Notes under the pieces: generated by a model
Told to the model about the DNA's origin: nothing
The model's database searches: none
Seen by the model: only the letters and a program-made list of their open reading frames with translations
Shown: positions 1 through 9,090 of the stretch, in pieces
Position numbering within the stretch: the first letter of the stretch is position 1
How the letters are laid out: every line of letters starts with the position of its first letter
Made by a program: the position numbers and the translations under genes
Assembly (NCBI GenBank): GCA_947507965.1
Contig: CANNQU010000003.1
Location: 31,329 to 95,328 of the forward strand
Length of the DNA: 64,000 bases
Direction: 5' to 3'
Source: Bacteroidota bacterium
GTDB taxonomy: Bacteria; Bacteroidota; Bacteroidia; UKL13-3

Positions 1-2
1 AT

Positions 3-1046
3 GAAAATTGCAAAGATAAAATTCGTGTGGTAATCGGAGGAAGCCATGGCAAGACCACCACCACGGCTATGATCATGCATGTATTGCATGTGCTCCATAG
101 GAAGTTTGATTACATGGTAGGTTCGCAAGTGCAAGGCTTCGAAACCATGGTACAGCTAACCGAAGAAGCTCCTATCATTATTTTGGAGGGCGACGAATAT
201 CTGTCATCACCCATTGATATGCGACCGAAGTTTCATTTATACAAACCCCATGTTGCCATGATCACCGGTATCGCATGGGATCATATTAATGTGTTTCCCA
301 CCTTTGAGAATTATGTTGAGCAATTTGAAATTTTCGTGGAGTGTATGGCTCCTCTTACGAAATTGTTCTATTATGAAAATGATGCCAATCTAAGAAGAAT
401 CGCAGCGAACAACACCCGGATACATAGTAAAGCATACCGTACGCCATCGTACACAATTGATGATGAAAACATAACCCATGTTTTAAGTGGAGAAAAGACC
501 TACCCGTTACAAATTTTCGGTGAGCATAATTTGCAAAATATGGAAGGTGCGCGCATGGTGTGTGAATGTTTAGAAATCTCGGCCGATGCTTTTTATTCTG
601 CCATGCAATCATTTACAGGCGCGGCAAAGCGCTTAGAGCTTTTGCATAACAGCGATAAGCTCATCGTGTATCGGGATTTTGCGCACTCACCTTCCAAGTT
701 AGCAGGAACAGTGAAAGCAGTGAAACAACAATTTAAAAACAAGAAGCTCATCGCGGTCTTTGAGTTGCATACCTTTAGTAGCCTCGATCGTAATTTCCTC
801 CCTCAATATTTAAATTGCATGAAAGATGCCGACATGGCTTTGGTGTATTTTGATGAAGAAACATTAAAACAAAAAAACAAGGCTTTAACGATAGAAGAAG
901 TGAAAGCGGGTTTTGGAGCTAATGTGAAGGTGTTTTCAAAGGCATCCTTAGTAGAGGAGGAGATTTATAAATTGACACAGGCCCACCCTGCGGTTCTTTT
1001 GCTTATGAGCTCGGGCACTTTTGGTGGTATAAAGTGGGAATTTTAA
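3..1046 (+). CDS. mpl: UDP-N-acetylmuramate:L-alanyl-gamma-D-glutamyl-meso-diaminopimelate ligase-like Mur ligase, 5'-truncated by window edge
   Basis: The frame is open to the window edge (ENCKDKIRVVIGGSHGKTTTTAM). P-loop GSHGKTTT, LEGDEYLSS and AWDHINVFPT are Mur ligase motifs. Confidence 0.85.
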   Translation, partial: ENCKDKIRVVIGGSHGKTTTTAMIMHVLHVLHRKFDYMVGSQVQGFETMVQLTEEAPIIILEGDEYLSSPIDMRPKFHLYKPHVAMITGIAWDHINVFPTFENYVEQFEIFVECMAPLTKLFYYENDANLRRIAANNTRIHSKAYRTPSYTIDDENITHVLSGEKTYPLQIFGEHNLQNMEGARMVCECLEISADAFYSAMQSFTGAAKRLELLHNSDKLIVYRDFAHSPSKLAGTVKAVKQQFKNKKLIAVFELHTFSSLDRNFLPQYLNCMKDADMALVYFDEETLKQKNKALTIEEVKAGFGANVKVFSKASLVEEEIYKLTQAHPAVLLLMSSGTFGGIKWEF

Positions 1047-1084
1047 AGTGGATTTTAATCGGGGAATAAATTTAATTTTGCAAT

Positions 1085-1732
1085 ATGAAGATTAAGGCAT
1101 GTATTTTTGATTTGGATGGCGTTATTGTGGACACGGCGAAGTTTCATTTTAAAGCGTGGAAGCAATTGGCTGATGAACTCCAGATTCCTTTTAATGAACA
1201 TGATAATGAGCAACTCAAAGGGGTAAGTCGCACTACCTCATTGGAGATTATTCTACAAAAAGGCACAAAAAAATATAGCGATGACGAGAAGTTATTGATG
1301 GCGAAGAAAAAAAACGAATGCTATCTGGAGTATTGTGCCACGATTGATGCGGGAGATATCTTGCCCGGAATAAAATTATTCCTTGACGAATTAAAAGAAA
1401 AAAAAATCCTCGTAGGCTTGGGTAGTGCAAGTAAAAATGCGCTACTTATTCTTAACAAATTAAACCTCACAAGTTACTTCGATGCCATCGTTGATGGCAA
1501 TAAAATAACGGAAGCGAAACCAAATCCTCAGGTTTTTTTAAAAGCGGCTGAAGAGTTAAATGTACTGCCTCATGAAGCGGTTGTTATTGAAGATGCTGAA
1601 GCCGGCGTGGAAGCTGCCGTGAAGGGTGGATTTTTTTCAATAGGAATTGGCGATCCGAAGATTCTTGCCAAAGCAAACGTTGTTTTCTCATCAACAGCGT
1701 ACTTAAACCTGGTTGTTTTAAACCGGTTATAG
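1085..1732 (+). CDS. pgmB: beta-phosphoglucomutase, HAD superfamily
   Basis: N-terminal FDLDGVIVDTAKFHFKAWK, LGSASKNA and VVIEDAEAGVEAA are HAD beta-PGM motifs. Confidence 0.88.
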   Translation: MKIKACIFDLDGVIVDTAKFHFKAWKQLADELQIPFNEHDNEQLKGVSRTTSLEIILQKGTKKYSDDEKLLMAKKKNECYLEYCATIDAGDILPGIKLFLDELKEKKILVGLGSASKNALLILNKLNLTSYFDAIVDGNKITEAKPNPQVFLKAAEELNVLPHEAVVIEDAEAGVEAAVKGGFFSIGIGDPKILAKANVVFSSTAYLNLVVLNRL

Positions 1733-1758
1733 AATCGTAATTATCTTTCGAATAGATT

Positions 1759-2187
1759 TTATTTTTTCTTCACGAAAATAGTTTCTCTGGTGTAGTCAAC
1801 ACCACTATTTGGAGCGGATATCCAGGTCCATTTCTCGCCACCAATAATTCGTTCACGGGTGTATGGTTTTCCGTCGATGAGCAGCCTATCGCCCTCGTGT
1901 TCATCTATTTCCCATTTCCCCTCTGTATCTGATTTTAAACCCGAGAAGGATGTGAAATTAACTTCAAACTGAGCTAAATCATAACCTTCAACGAGGGTCT
2001 TACTTAGGGCAAACCAACCCAGTGTATCGTTCTTAAGGGTAGAGTCGAGCAATTGTATTGCCTCTTCATACTTTACCTGTTCAACTTTTTGTATCACCCA
2101 TACACCAGAAAATTGAAACGGCCCATTGCGTTTTCTACATGAAGTGGTAATGGAAAGTAAAAGAAGAATAGAGATAAATAATTTCAT
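1759..2187 (-). CDS. Small lipoprotein, cassette protein A (copy 1)
   Basis: Lipobox-like SITTSC. Paralogous to 3730..4158 (IQKVEQV, NDTxGWFA, GGEKWTWI, YTRETI). Confidence 0.75.
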   Translation of the reverse strand: MKLFISILLLLSITTSCRKRNGPFQFSGVWVIQKVEQVKYEEAIQLLDSTLKNDTLGWFALSKTLVEGYDLAQFEVNFTSFSGLKSDTEGKWEIDEHEGDRLLIDGKPYTRERIIGGEKWTWISAPNSGVDYTRETIFVKKK

Positions 2188-2204
2188 GGTCTTTTCCTAT
2201 TTAA

Positions 2205-2966
2205 TTATAAGCTGTAAAGTTTGTAGGCCACCCCCAAATCGATAAATATGGATTGAAAACGGCTTTGAACGTAGTTTCCTTTATAATAAGGCCAACCACC
2301 CGTTGCCTGATAGGATACTAAGTCTTCCGGCAATCGTTGGTCGTAAACTTGATCATTAAAGTCTATACCACCAAAAATAGGGCACCATCGGAGGGCAGCT
2401 GTTAAGCCGATCGGTCCTTTTAATCGATATATTTTGCCGCCGATACAACTTGCTAAGGTAAAGGCATTATAGATGCTATTTAATTTTGCATCGGTACCAA
2501 TGCTTCGATAGCCGTCTCTATAGTTCATCTCTGCAATAATATTGGCATTGGCTACATAGATGCCAAAGAATAACCCACCACCACCGTTCTTGGTGATGGT
2601 GCCATAACCAAAATCCATCCCAATCGTATTTTGTTTTAATTTGAATTCACGGGTCGTATAGGTGTTGATTTTGGATGATGAGGTGGCCGAAACATGATGC
2701 TGATAGTATCCCATCATAATGCCCATACCGTAGATGACATCGCATCCAAAAGAATATCCCATGGTGGCACCAAAATTTCGAAGCTTGGTTTCATTGTTTG
2801 GGTTTTGAAGGTTATAAGAGGTAACCAATTTTTGAAATGATGTGCCTCTTGTATAGCCTACTTTTGCATCGATATGAGAGGCAATTAATAGGGTTGTTTT
2901 AGAGGAACTTTGCGCGAACAATTCGAGGGTAAGGAAGAGTAAAAACAGAGGAAATAATTTTTTCAT
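2205..2966 (-). CDS. Secreted outer-membrane beta-barrel-like protein, cassette protein B (copy 1)
   Basis: Signal peptide MKKLFPLFLLFLTLELFAQ. Paralogous to 4166..4936 (MGYYQH, YRDGYRSIG, RWCP, LPEDL). Confidence 0.72.
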   Translation of the reverse strand: MKKLFPLFLLFLTLELFAQSSSKTTLLIASHIDAKVGYTRGTSFQKLVTSYNLQNPNNETKLRNFGATMGYSFGCDVIYGMGIMMGYYQHHVSATSSSKINTYTTREFKLKQNTIGMDFGYGTITKNGGGGLFFGIYVANANIIAEMNYRDGYRSIGTDAKLNSIYNAFTLASCIGGKIYRLKGPIGLTAALRWCPIFGGIDFNDQVYDQRLPEDLVSYQATGGWPYYKGNYVQSRFQSIFIDLGVAYKLYSL

Positions 2967-2981
2967 GTGATTCGAGTTTAT

Positions 2982-3632
2982 TTAGGATTTTGCTTTTTTC
3001 AAATTCAGTAATAAAGCTACCGTCAAATTGGATGGTTTTAACCTGTCGTTAAACCAAAATCGAACATCACCAAACCCCGTATGATAGGAAGTTTTTAGCG
3101 TCAGTTTTTCAGTTAGATGTCTTTCAATATGAATATCGAACATAAAAAAGGTAAGAGGAGGGAAGAGCATTATGGGTTTCCCAAAGGCATCGCCCCAATC
3201 GGTATTATTGTAATTTTCAACGGTAGCATTTTTGTGTTTAACATTAAAATAGGTGGCATCCATTCCGCCACCGAACCCCCATTTTTTGTATTTATAACCG
3301 GCACAAAATACGAGTGCATTCATCTTTGGTTTGAACGATTCTTTATATTGTACGCCATTCTCGGAATATTCTGAGGTATAAATATTATGCCGATTATTCC
3401 AAGAAGCCTCCACCCAACCCTTTTCAAAATCAATCCTATATCCTAGATAGAGGCCGTGAAAGAGCGAATTATAGTTAAAGTCGGCATGGTACTTTTTTTC
3501 TAAAACGAAGGTCTTGCTTTGAACATTACCCAAGCCAGGAACCCATATTCCTCCTTGATATCCGATAATAAAGCCTGCTTTGGTGGTAAAGCAAAAGAAA
3601 ACAATAAAACAAAGGCTGGTAATTCGTTTCAT
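2982..3632 (-). CDS. Secreted outer-membrane beta-barrel-like protein, cassette protein C (copy 1)
   Basis: Start chosen at MKRITSLCFIVFFCFTTKAG (signal peptide). Paralogous to 4952..5611 (GFIIGYQGGIWVP, LGYRI). Confidence 0.72.
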   Translation of the reverse strand: MKRITSLCFIVFFCFTTKAGFIIGYQGGIWVPGLGNVQSKTFVLEKKYHADFNYNSLFHGLYLGYRIDFEKGWVEASWNNRHNIYTSEYSENGVQYKESFKPKMNALVFCAGYKYKKWGFGGGMDATYFNVKHKNATVENYNNTDWGDAFGKPIMLFPPLTFFMFDIHIERHLTEKLTLKTSYHTGFGDVRFWFNDRLKPSNLTVALLLNLKKAKS

Positions 3633-3658
3633 CTTTGGTTTTATGAGGGTGGGTTTTA

Positions 3659-3689
3659 CAAAGTTATAGAATGCGAACAAACCACCAAA
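3659..3689 (-). promoter_or_regulatory. Bacteroidota-type promoter of cassette copy 1 (TTTG-N19-TAACTTTG)
   Basis: Minus strand reads TTTG (3689-3686), a 19-nt spacer, then TAACTTTG (3666-3659), with the ATG at 3632. Confidence 0.6.
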
Positions 3690-3729
3690 TTAAAAGCAAA
3701 AAAAATGCTGGAATATATTGCTATGAAAT

Positions 3730-4158
3730 TTATTTTCGCTTTACATAAATGGTTTCTCTTGTATACGATGCTCCGCTATTTGATTCCGTGATCCAAGTCC
3801 ATTTTTCTCCGCCTGAAATACGGGTACGGGTAAAAAACTGATCATTAATTTCTAGTCTGTCCCCATTATTTTCATCAATCGCCCAAAAGGTATAGAAATC
3901 GGTTTTGAGCCCAGAGATAGAAACGAAATTAATTTTTATTTTGCCCTGACCGTTAAATCCGGTTGCATTTTGAAATGCGAACCAACCAACCGTGTCATTT
4001 TCTATTAAGGAATCGAGAGTTTTTTGATCATTGATGTACCTTACTTGTTCTACTTTTTGTATTTCCCATGCACCGGCAAAATAAAACTTGTTATTTCTTT
4101 TTTTGCACGACACGGCAAGGAAAAAGAGGAAGAAAACCAGGATATATTTTTTCATCAT
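3730..4158 (-). CDS. Small lipoprotein, cassette protein A' (copy 2)
   Basis: Lipobox-like LAVSC. Same length (142 aa) as 1759..2187 and clearly paralogous. Confidence 0.75.
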   Translation of the reverse strand: MMKKYILVFFLFFLAVSCKKRNNKFYFAGAWEIQKVEQVRYINDQKTLDSLIENDTVGWFAFQNATGFNGQGKIKINFVSISGLKTDFYTFWAIDENNGDRLEINDQFFTRTRISGGEKWTWITESNSGASYTRETIYVKRK

Positions 4159-4165
4159 TGAATAA

Positions 4166-4936
4166 CTATTTAAAGATTCCGGATAGATTTATTGCGATAC
4201 CTAAGTCGAAGAAAAAAGATTGGAAACTGGCTTTTACATTTTTCCCTTGATATGAATTGGGTCCACCAGCGATACCACTTAAATCTTCCGGTAAATACAG
4301 TAGCGCATTTTTGTTATTAGAACCTTTCCCGTAATCGCTCATCTCAATGATGCCCGACATCGGACACCATCTTACCGATGACGAAATGGCAACAGGACCA
4401 ATTAATTGAAACGCTTTCACCCCAAGGCTGCCAGAGAAACCGAACCCATGATAAATTCCATTCAATATGCCATCGTTTCCAATACTCTTATATCCATCTC
4501 GATATTTTATGCCGGAAGTAAGCACGGCACTAGCGTAATACACCCCGAAGAAACCAGCAATACCATTATTATCCTGGATAACGCCTCCCCCAAAATCAGC
4601 CCCCCAGGATCGCTGTGTGAGGTAAAACTCGCGAGTGTAATATTCGTTTATTTGTGATGCAGCGTAGGCTGAAATTTTATGTTGATAATATCCCATGAAG
4701 ATGCCTTCTTTGAACCACCAGTCGGCGTTTATAGCCCATCCGGTGCAGCTACCGAAATTAGGCAGTTTCGATTTATTTGTTGGATTGGCATTATTATAGG
4801 AAGTGACAAATTTCTCAAAGGAAGACCCTTTTGTTGTTCCAACCTTACCTGAAACGCCAATCATCAAACTCCCTAACTGGGCATTGGTATTAAGCATAAA
4901 GAGGGTGATCCCAAAAAGCAATACGAGTTTCTTCAT
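4166..4936 (-). CDS. Secreted outer-membrane beta-barrel-like protein, cassette protein B' (copy 2)
   Basis: Signal peptide MKKLVLLFGITLFMLNTNAQ. Paralogous to 2205..2966. Confidence 0.72.
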   Translation of the reverse strand: MKKLVLLFGITLFMLNTNAQLGSLMIGVSGKVGTTKGSSFEKFVTSYNNANPTNKSKLPNFGSCTGWAINADWWFKEGIFMGYYQHKISAYAASQINEYYTREFYLTQRSWGADFGGGVIQDNNGIAGFFGVYYASAVLTSGIKYRDGYKSIGNDGILNGIYHGFGFSGSLGVKAFQLIGPVAISSSVRWCPMSGIIEMSDYGKGSNNKNALLYLPEDLSGIAGGPNSYQGKNVKASFQSFFFDLGIAINLSGIFK

Positions 4937-4951
4937 GATTTGTTTTTTAAA

Positions 4952-5611
4952 TTATTTTCCAATATTTAATAAAAAAGCCAACGTAACATTGTTGGGCTTG
5001 AAATCATAAAATGTTTTTATTGCATCATTGGCAAAGGTAATCTCGCCAATTCCAAAATGGTAGGTAGCTCGAAGGCGAATTAACTTTCCAAAATGTCGTT
5101 CAAGGATAAAGCAGAAGCTTGGATTGTTAGGTAATCCGAATATGGTAATGGGCGTGCCATAGTCATACGTCCATTTGGTGGCACTAAAGTCTGCTATTTT
5201 ACCGCGCTTCATCATCACATTTAAGTTCGACATATTAAAACCAGCACCAAGCCCCCAGTTTTCATATATCACTCCCGCATCAAAAACAAGTTCATTCATT
5301 CGAGTTTTAATGGAGAGTTTATATTTTTCATTTGTTGAGTTAAGGTATTCGGAGGTGAAAATATTTTGTTTTTTATTCCAAGCTAAGCTTATCCAATAGG
5401 CATCGTCTTCTATTCGATATCCCAAAAAGATACCTTTAAAAAAATTATTATAATGGAAGTTTGCATGATAAACTTGGTTATAATAATACATGGTAGATTG
5501 GGTGTTTGCTATTGATGGAACATATATTCCTCCCTGATATCCAATAACAAAACCAGCTTTAGAAGAGATGCAAAAGAAGGTGATAAGACCCAGGGTAAAA
5601 AGTAGTTTCAT
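4952..5611 (-). CDS. Secreted outer-membrane beta-barrel-like protein, cassette protein C' (copy 2)
   Basis: Signal peptide MKLLFTLGLITFFCISSKAG. Paralogous to 2982..3632 (GFVIGYQGGIYVP, YHANFHYN, LGYRI). Confidence 0.72.
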   Translation of the reverse strand: MKLLFTLGLITFFCISSKAGFVIGYQGGIYVPSIANTQSTMYYYNQVYHANFHYNNFFKGIFLGYRIEDDAYWISLAWNKKQNIFTSEYLNSTNEKYKLSIKTRMNELVFDAGVIYENWGLGAGFNMSNLNVMMKRGKIADFSATKWTYDYGTPITIFGLPNNPSFCFILERHFGKLIRLRATYHFGIGEITFANDAIKTFYDFKPNNVTLAFLLNIGK

Positions 5612-5639
5612 CTTTTAGCAGGAATGATTAGCTAAGAGC

Positions 5640-5669
5640 AAAGTTAATGCTTATAGCGGTACTTCCAAC
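5640..5669 (-). promoter_or_regulatory. Bacteroidota-type promoter of cassette copy 2 (TTG-N19-TAACTTTG)
   Basis: Minus strand reads TTG (5669-5667), a 19-nt spacer, then TAACTTTG (5647-5640), with the ATG at 5611. Same geometry as 3659..3689. Confidence 0.55.
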
Positions 5670-5677
5670 CCCGTGTT

Positions 5678-7237
5678 TTAGGGCATTTCGTAGGCTACCA
5701 TCACACTTCCAAAAGCCGGAATGAAAAGTTGATATGCCTGCAAACGCGAAATATGGTTTAGTGAAATGATTTTTTCAATTCCATTTTTTGTAGATAAGAG
5801 GCTTAGGTCTATTCCCGATTCCAAATTTTTTAAATTATGGATGATAAGATATTTTTTGTTGCCAATTTCTCTTCCATACATTAGAAATCCGTCCTTATGT
5901 ATGAGTGAAAGGGTTAGCATACCATTGGCTAGTACCTCATCACTATTGCGTAAATGAATTAAATTTTTATATACATGGTAAATAGAATTTGTGTCGGCTA
6001 TTTGTTCAGAAAGTCGTGCCGTTGTTTTGTTATGATAATTGGGCTCCCAGGTACTATTTGCTTCGTCGTTGGTTTGCCACAAAAAAGGTTCACGAATGTG
6101 TTCGTCGGGTTTTGGGCCATACATTCCTAATTCATCGCCATAATATAAATAAGGGGTGTAGGGCAGGGTAAATAAAATGGCAGCAGCTTGCTTTGCTTTG
6201 TCTATATTGCCTTCCACCTCATCCATGATACGGGGATTATCATGGTTTGAAAGAATGAGGGCATCGCTAAACATTGGATTATGACGGTCGTAATTTTTAT
6301 AGGCCTCCAGAAGTTTGGTGGTCATTAAATCTTTTTCTTCTTTGAGAGAAGCCTTAATATTAAACCAACAATCGAAATTGAATCCTGCATTTAATCCCGC
6401 CTTAAGGTAAGGTGCAATTAAGGTGTCGCCTCCCCACATTTCTCCTACGATATAAAAATCAGGTTTTACTTTTCGTAGAGTTGTTGAGAACTGTTTCCAC
6501 CACTCATAGTTTTTATTCCTTTCGGCGTAAGGATAAATATGGCTTGCCGCATCGAGCCGGTAGCCATCAATATTACATTCCTTAATCCAGTAAATGGCCG
6601 ACTCAATGATTTGAGAACGAACGATGTTGTTATCATAATTTAAATCAGGCATCCCTCTCCAGAAATAGCCATAATACTTTTCCGATCCTTTAGCATGGTC
6701 GTCGAGCCAATGCCAGTGTTCGGGTTCTTTGTTCCAAAGGGTACGATCACTACTCCAGTAGTAATAGTTTTTATAGGCAGCATTTCCTTTTGCTGACTCT
6801 TTAAACCATTCATGTTCAGAACTTGTGTGATTGGCTACAAAATCCAAGATGATCTTAATGTTAACCTTGTGTGCTTCTTCAACGAGCTGTTTTAACTCGG
6901 CCAAAGTGCCACATTCAGGATCAATTGCATAATAGTTCGTAATATCATATTTATGATACGTTGGTGATTCAAAAATAGGAGTGAGCCATATGGCTCCAAT
7001 TCCTAAATCTTTCAAATACGGAAGTTTCTTTCGAATACCATTTAAATCGCCTTTACCATCGCCATTACCATCGGCAAACGACCGAGTGAAAACCTGATAA
7101 ACCACCTGATTGGGAAACGTCGCATGAAGCCATTTTTCTGATGACGTTTGATTCTTATTTTCCAATTTTTGCGACATCATGATTTTCAATGGCAATACCA
7201 TTATAAGCGTAATAAATACAGTATAATAGGTTCTCAT
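5678..7237 (-). CDS. Alpha-amylase, GH13 family
   Basis: GH13 motifs DFVANHTS, GYRLDAA, GEMWGG and LSNHDNPR. Start taken at MRTYYTVFITLIMVLP (signal sequence) rather than the longer ORF start at 7402. Confidence 0.9.
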   Translation of the reverse strand: MRTYYTVFITLIMVLPLKIMMSQKLENKNQTSSEKWLHATFPNQVVYQVFTRSFADGNGDGKGDLNGIRKKLPYLKDLGIGAIWLTPIFESPTYHKYDITNYYAIDPECGTLAELKQLVEEAHKVNIKIILDFVANHTSSEHEWFKESAKGNAAYKNYYYWSSDRTLWNKEPEHWHWLDDHAKGSEKYYGYFWRGMPDLNYDNNIVRSQIIESAIYWIKECNIDGYRLDAASHIYPYAERNKNYEWWKQFSTTLRKVKPDFYIVGEMWGGDTLIAPYLKAGLNAGFNFDCWFNIKASLKEEKDLMTTKLLEAYKNYDRHNPMFSDALILSNHDNPRIMDEVEGNIDKAKQAAAILFTLPYTPYLYYGDELGMYGPKPDEHIREPFLWQTNDEANSTWEPNYHNKTTARLSEQIADTNSIYHVYKNLIHLRNSDEVLANGMLTLSLIHKDGFLMYGREIGNKKYLIIHNLKNLESGIDLSLLSTKNGIEKIISLNHISRLQAYQLFIPAFGSVMVAYEMP

Positions 7238-7296
7238 ATCGAGTGTGAAGTTAAAATAAATATCCAACCTCGACGAACGGGTTTGCAGAATAACAA

Positions 7297-7332
7297 AAAA
7301 AAGTCTTCCTGCATTGCAGAAAGACTTTTTTA
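7297..7332 (-). terminator. Rho-independent terminator downstream of the 7350..9047 gene
   Basis: Minus strand: AAAAAAGTCTTTCTGCAATGCAGGAAGACTTTTTTTT, a long near-perfect stem followed by a U-tract. Confidence 0.8.
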
Positions 7333-7349
7333 ATAGATGATTTATCGAA

Positions 7350-9047
7350 TTACTTAATACTAAGTTTCTCGGTAGCACGGGTATTGTTACCCATAATGTC
7401 AACGATATAAATCCCGGTTGGCAAGTCGCCTTTCGTGATGGTTAATTTACCTGTAATATCCGTGTAAGAACGTACCAGTTTACCAGTAACGTCGATGATA
7501 TTTACGGAGTACGAACCAGTACCTAATTCAATAGAGGTGGTGTTGGTCATTGGATTTGGAAACATACGGAAACTTTCATTTCTGCCATTATAGCTAATAG
7601 CTGAGATGCCTTTCGTGCATTTACCAAATACATAATAAATGGTTGATGCTCCTGCAGGACGAGCATAAACGCGTTGGTAACCGATACCTGAAGGTGATAA
7701 ACAAGTTCTTCCCGCAGCAGCAGTATCATACACTTCGTCGGCAGCGTCATTAGCAAAATTGTAGTAGATGGTTCCAGGGCAAATAGAGTCGATAGAAACT
7801 TGATATGCTTTACCACCGGTATTCGGTACTGCTGCCATTTCTATTTTACCTCCTGTTGCTCCTTTAAGCCATGAATTACTTCCTCTGCCTACCAAGTATA
7901 TTTTAGTTCCTGGAGTAATTGTAGTTCCTGCGAAATCAACTTTAAACGTAACTTTCGAAGATGCCGGCGGAGCTGTACATGTGGTATTTTTACCAAAGCA
8001 ATTCACAGGCAAGGTAGAAGTAGCTACAATATTTAAGGCACGATTACCACTTGAAATCCATCCGATTTGTTCCCAACTTACCACACCTTTACTCCAAACG
8101 CGATATTTGTAATCGATAGATGTACCGCTATCAAATGCATTTATGGTTAGGCTATAAACGCTGGTAGCACCAACTTTTGCCATTTTTTGTCCTGGATTAC
8201 CCCAGTTGCCTAACAAAGCGTGTCCACCGGTTACATCTACTGAGTCAATGGTTCCACAAGCAATTTCTTCTGCAATATCGGTGTTAAAGGTTACATTGTA
8301 TTTTGGAAGGTTTAATACACAATTTGCACATTCGCTGAAACATATTGGAGTTAAAACGAGAGCTGAAGTAGTTACGGCTAATACACGGTTACCACCAGAA
8401 GGTGCGCAGCTTCCCGGTACACTTTCCCAACCACCTGTGCCATTTTTGAATTTGTATTCGTAGTTGCCTGCTGAAAGCCACATTTGACCTTCATAAACTT
8501 TACCGCTTGCATCTAAATTTAGCAATTGCGATTTATCACTCCAGCCATTGAAAGCACCGGCTGCCAAAACTCCTGCAGGATCAATGCTGGCTGCTTTTGC
8601 CATATTTACACGTACACGAACATATTGTTTGTTGTATCCGAATGACGAGAAAGCTGCTGAAGACAGACCTTGCCAAGAAACTAAAATAGTATCTTTCGAT
8701 TTAGTGGTATCCACGGTAAACCAACGATTTCCGTTTCCTCCGCCTACCTGAGCGTCTGTTGGAACATTTTCTGCATTTCCGGCAGCTGAATTCCAGTCGG
8801 TGCCATTAATGAATTTGTACTCCACTTTCCCCGGGGTGGTGGTGGTGAATGAATAATAGTAAACTTGTGTTGTAGGGATATTTGCTAATGCTGTTGTTGA
8901 TGGGCTCCACGACTGGAAACTACCGGCAATATGCATTCCATTGGCATGAACAGTTTGTCCGGTCATATCAACTGCAAATAAAATTGTTGTGGCATTTGCA
9001 AGGTTTAGAAATGCAATAGCACTTAATAAAAGTAAAAAACGTTTCAT
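7350..9047 (-). CDS. T9SS-secreted protein with four tandem starch-binding-like beta-sandwich modules and a type A C-terminal sorting domain
   Basis: Signal peptide; repeated modules (AGSFQSW, AGAFNGW, ALLGNWG, VGRGSNSWL); C-terminus FRMFPNPMTNTTSIELGTGSYSVNIIDVTGKLV...GIYIVDI..EKLSIK is a T9SS type A sorting domain. Confidence 0.8.
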   Translation of the reverse strand: MKRFLLLLSAIAFLNLANATTILFAVDMTGQTVHANGMHIAGSFQSWSPSTTALANIPTTQVYYYSFTTTTPGKVEYKFINGTDWNSAAGNAENVPTDAQVGGGNGNRWFTVDTTKSKDTILVSWQGLSSAAFSSFGYNKQYVRVRVNMAKAASIDPAGVLAAGAFNGWSDKSQLLNLDASGKVYEGQMWLSAGNYEYKFKNGTGGWESVPGSCAPSGGNRVLAVTTSALVLTPICFSECANCVLNLPKYNVTFNTDIAEEIACGTIDSVDVTGGHALLGNWGNPGQKMAKVGATSVYSLTINAFDSGTSIDYKYRVWSKGVVSWEQIGWISSGNRALNIVATSTLPVNCFGKNTTCTAPPASSKVTFKVDFAGTTITPGTKIYLVGRGSNSWLKGATGGKIEMAAVPNTGGKAYQVSIDSICPGTIYYNFANDAADEVYDTAAAGRTCLSPSGIGYQRVYARPAGASTIYYVFGKCTKGISAISYNGRNESFRMFPNPMTNTTSIELGTGSYSVNIIDVTGKLVRSYTDITGKLTITKGDLPTGIYIVDIMGNNTRATEKLSIK

Positions 9048-9090
9048 ATAGATTGAAAATTAAAAATTTAAGTGGTAAATATACAAATAA

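Noticed and set aside
1759-5611. Toxin-antitoxin or contact-dependent toxin/immunity cassette
   Set aside because: All six products have export signals, and the B and C products look beta-rich. There is no toxin-like or immunity-like domain and no recombinase nearby.
7238-7402. 55-codon N-terminal extension of the amylase ORF
   Set aside because: It runs through the upstream terminator; a signal peptide starts at MRTYYTVF (7237).
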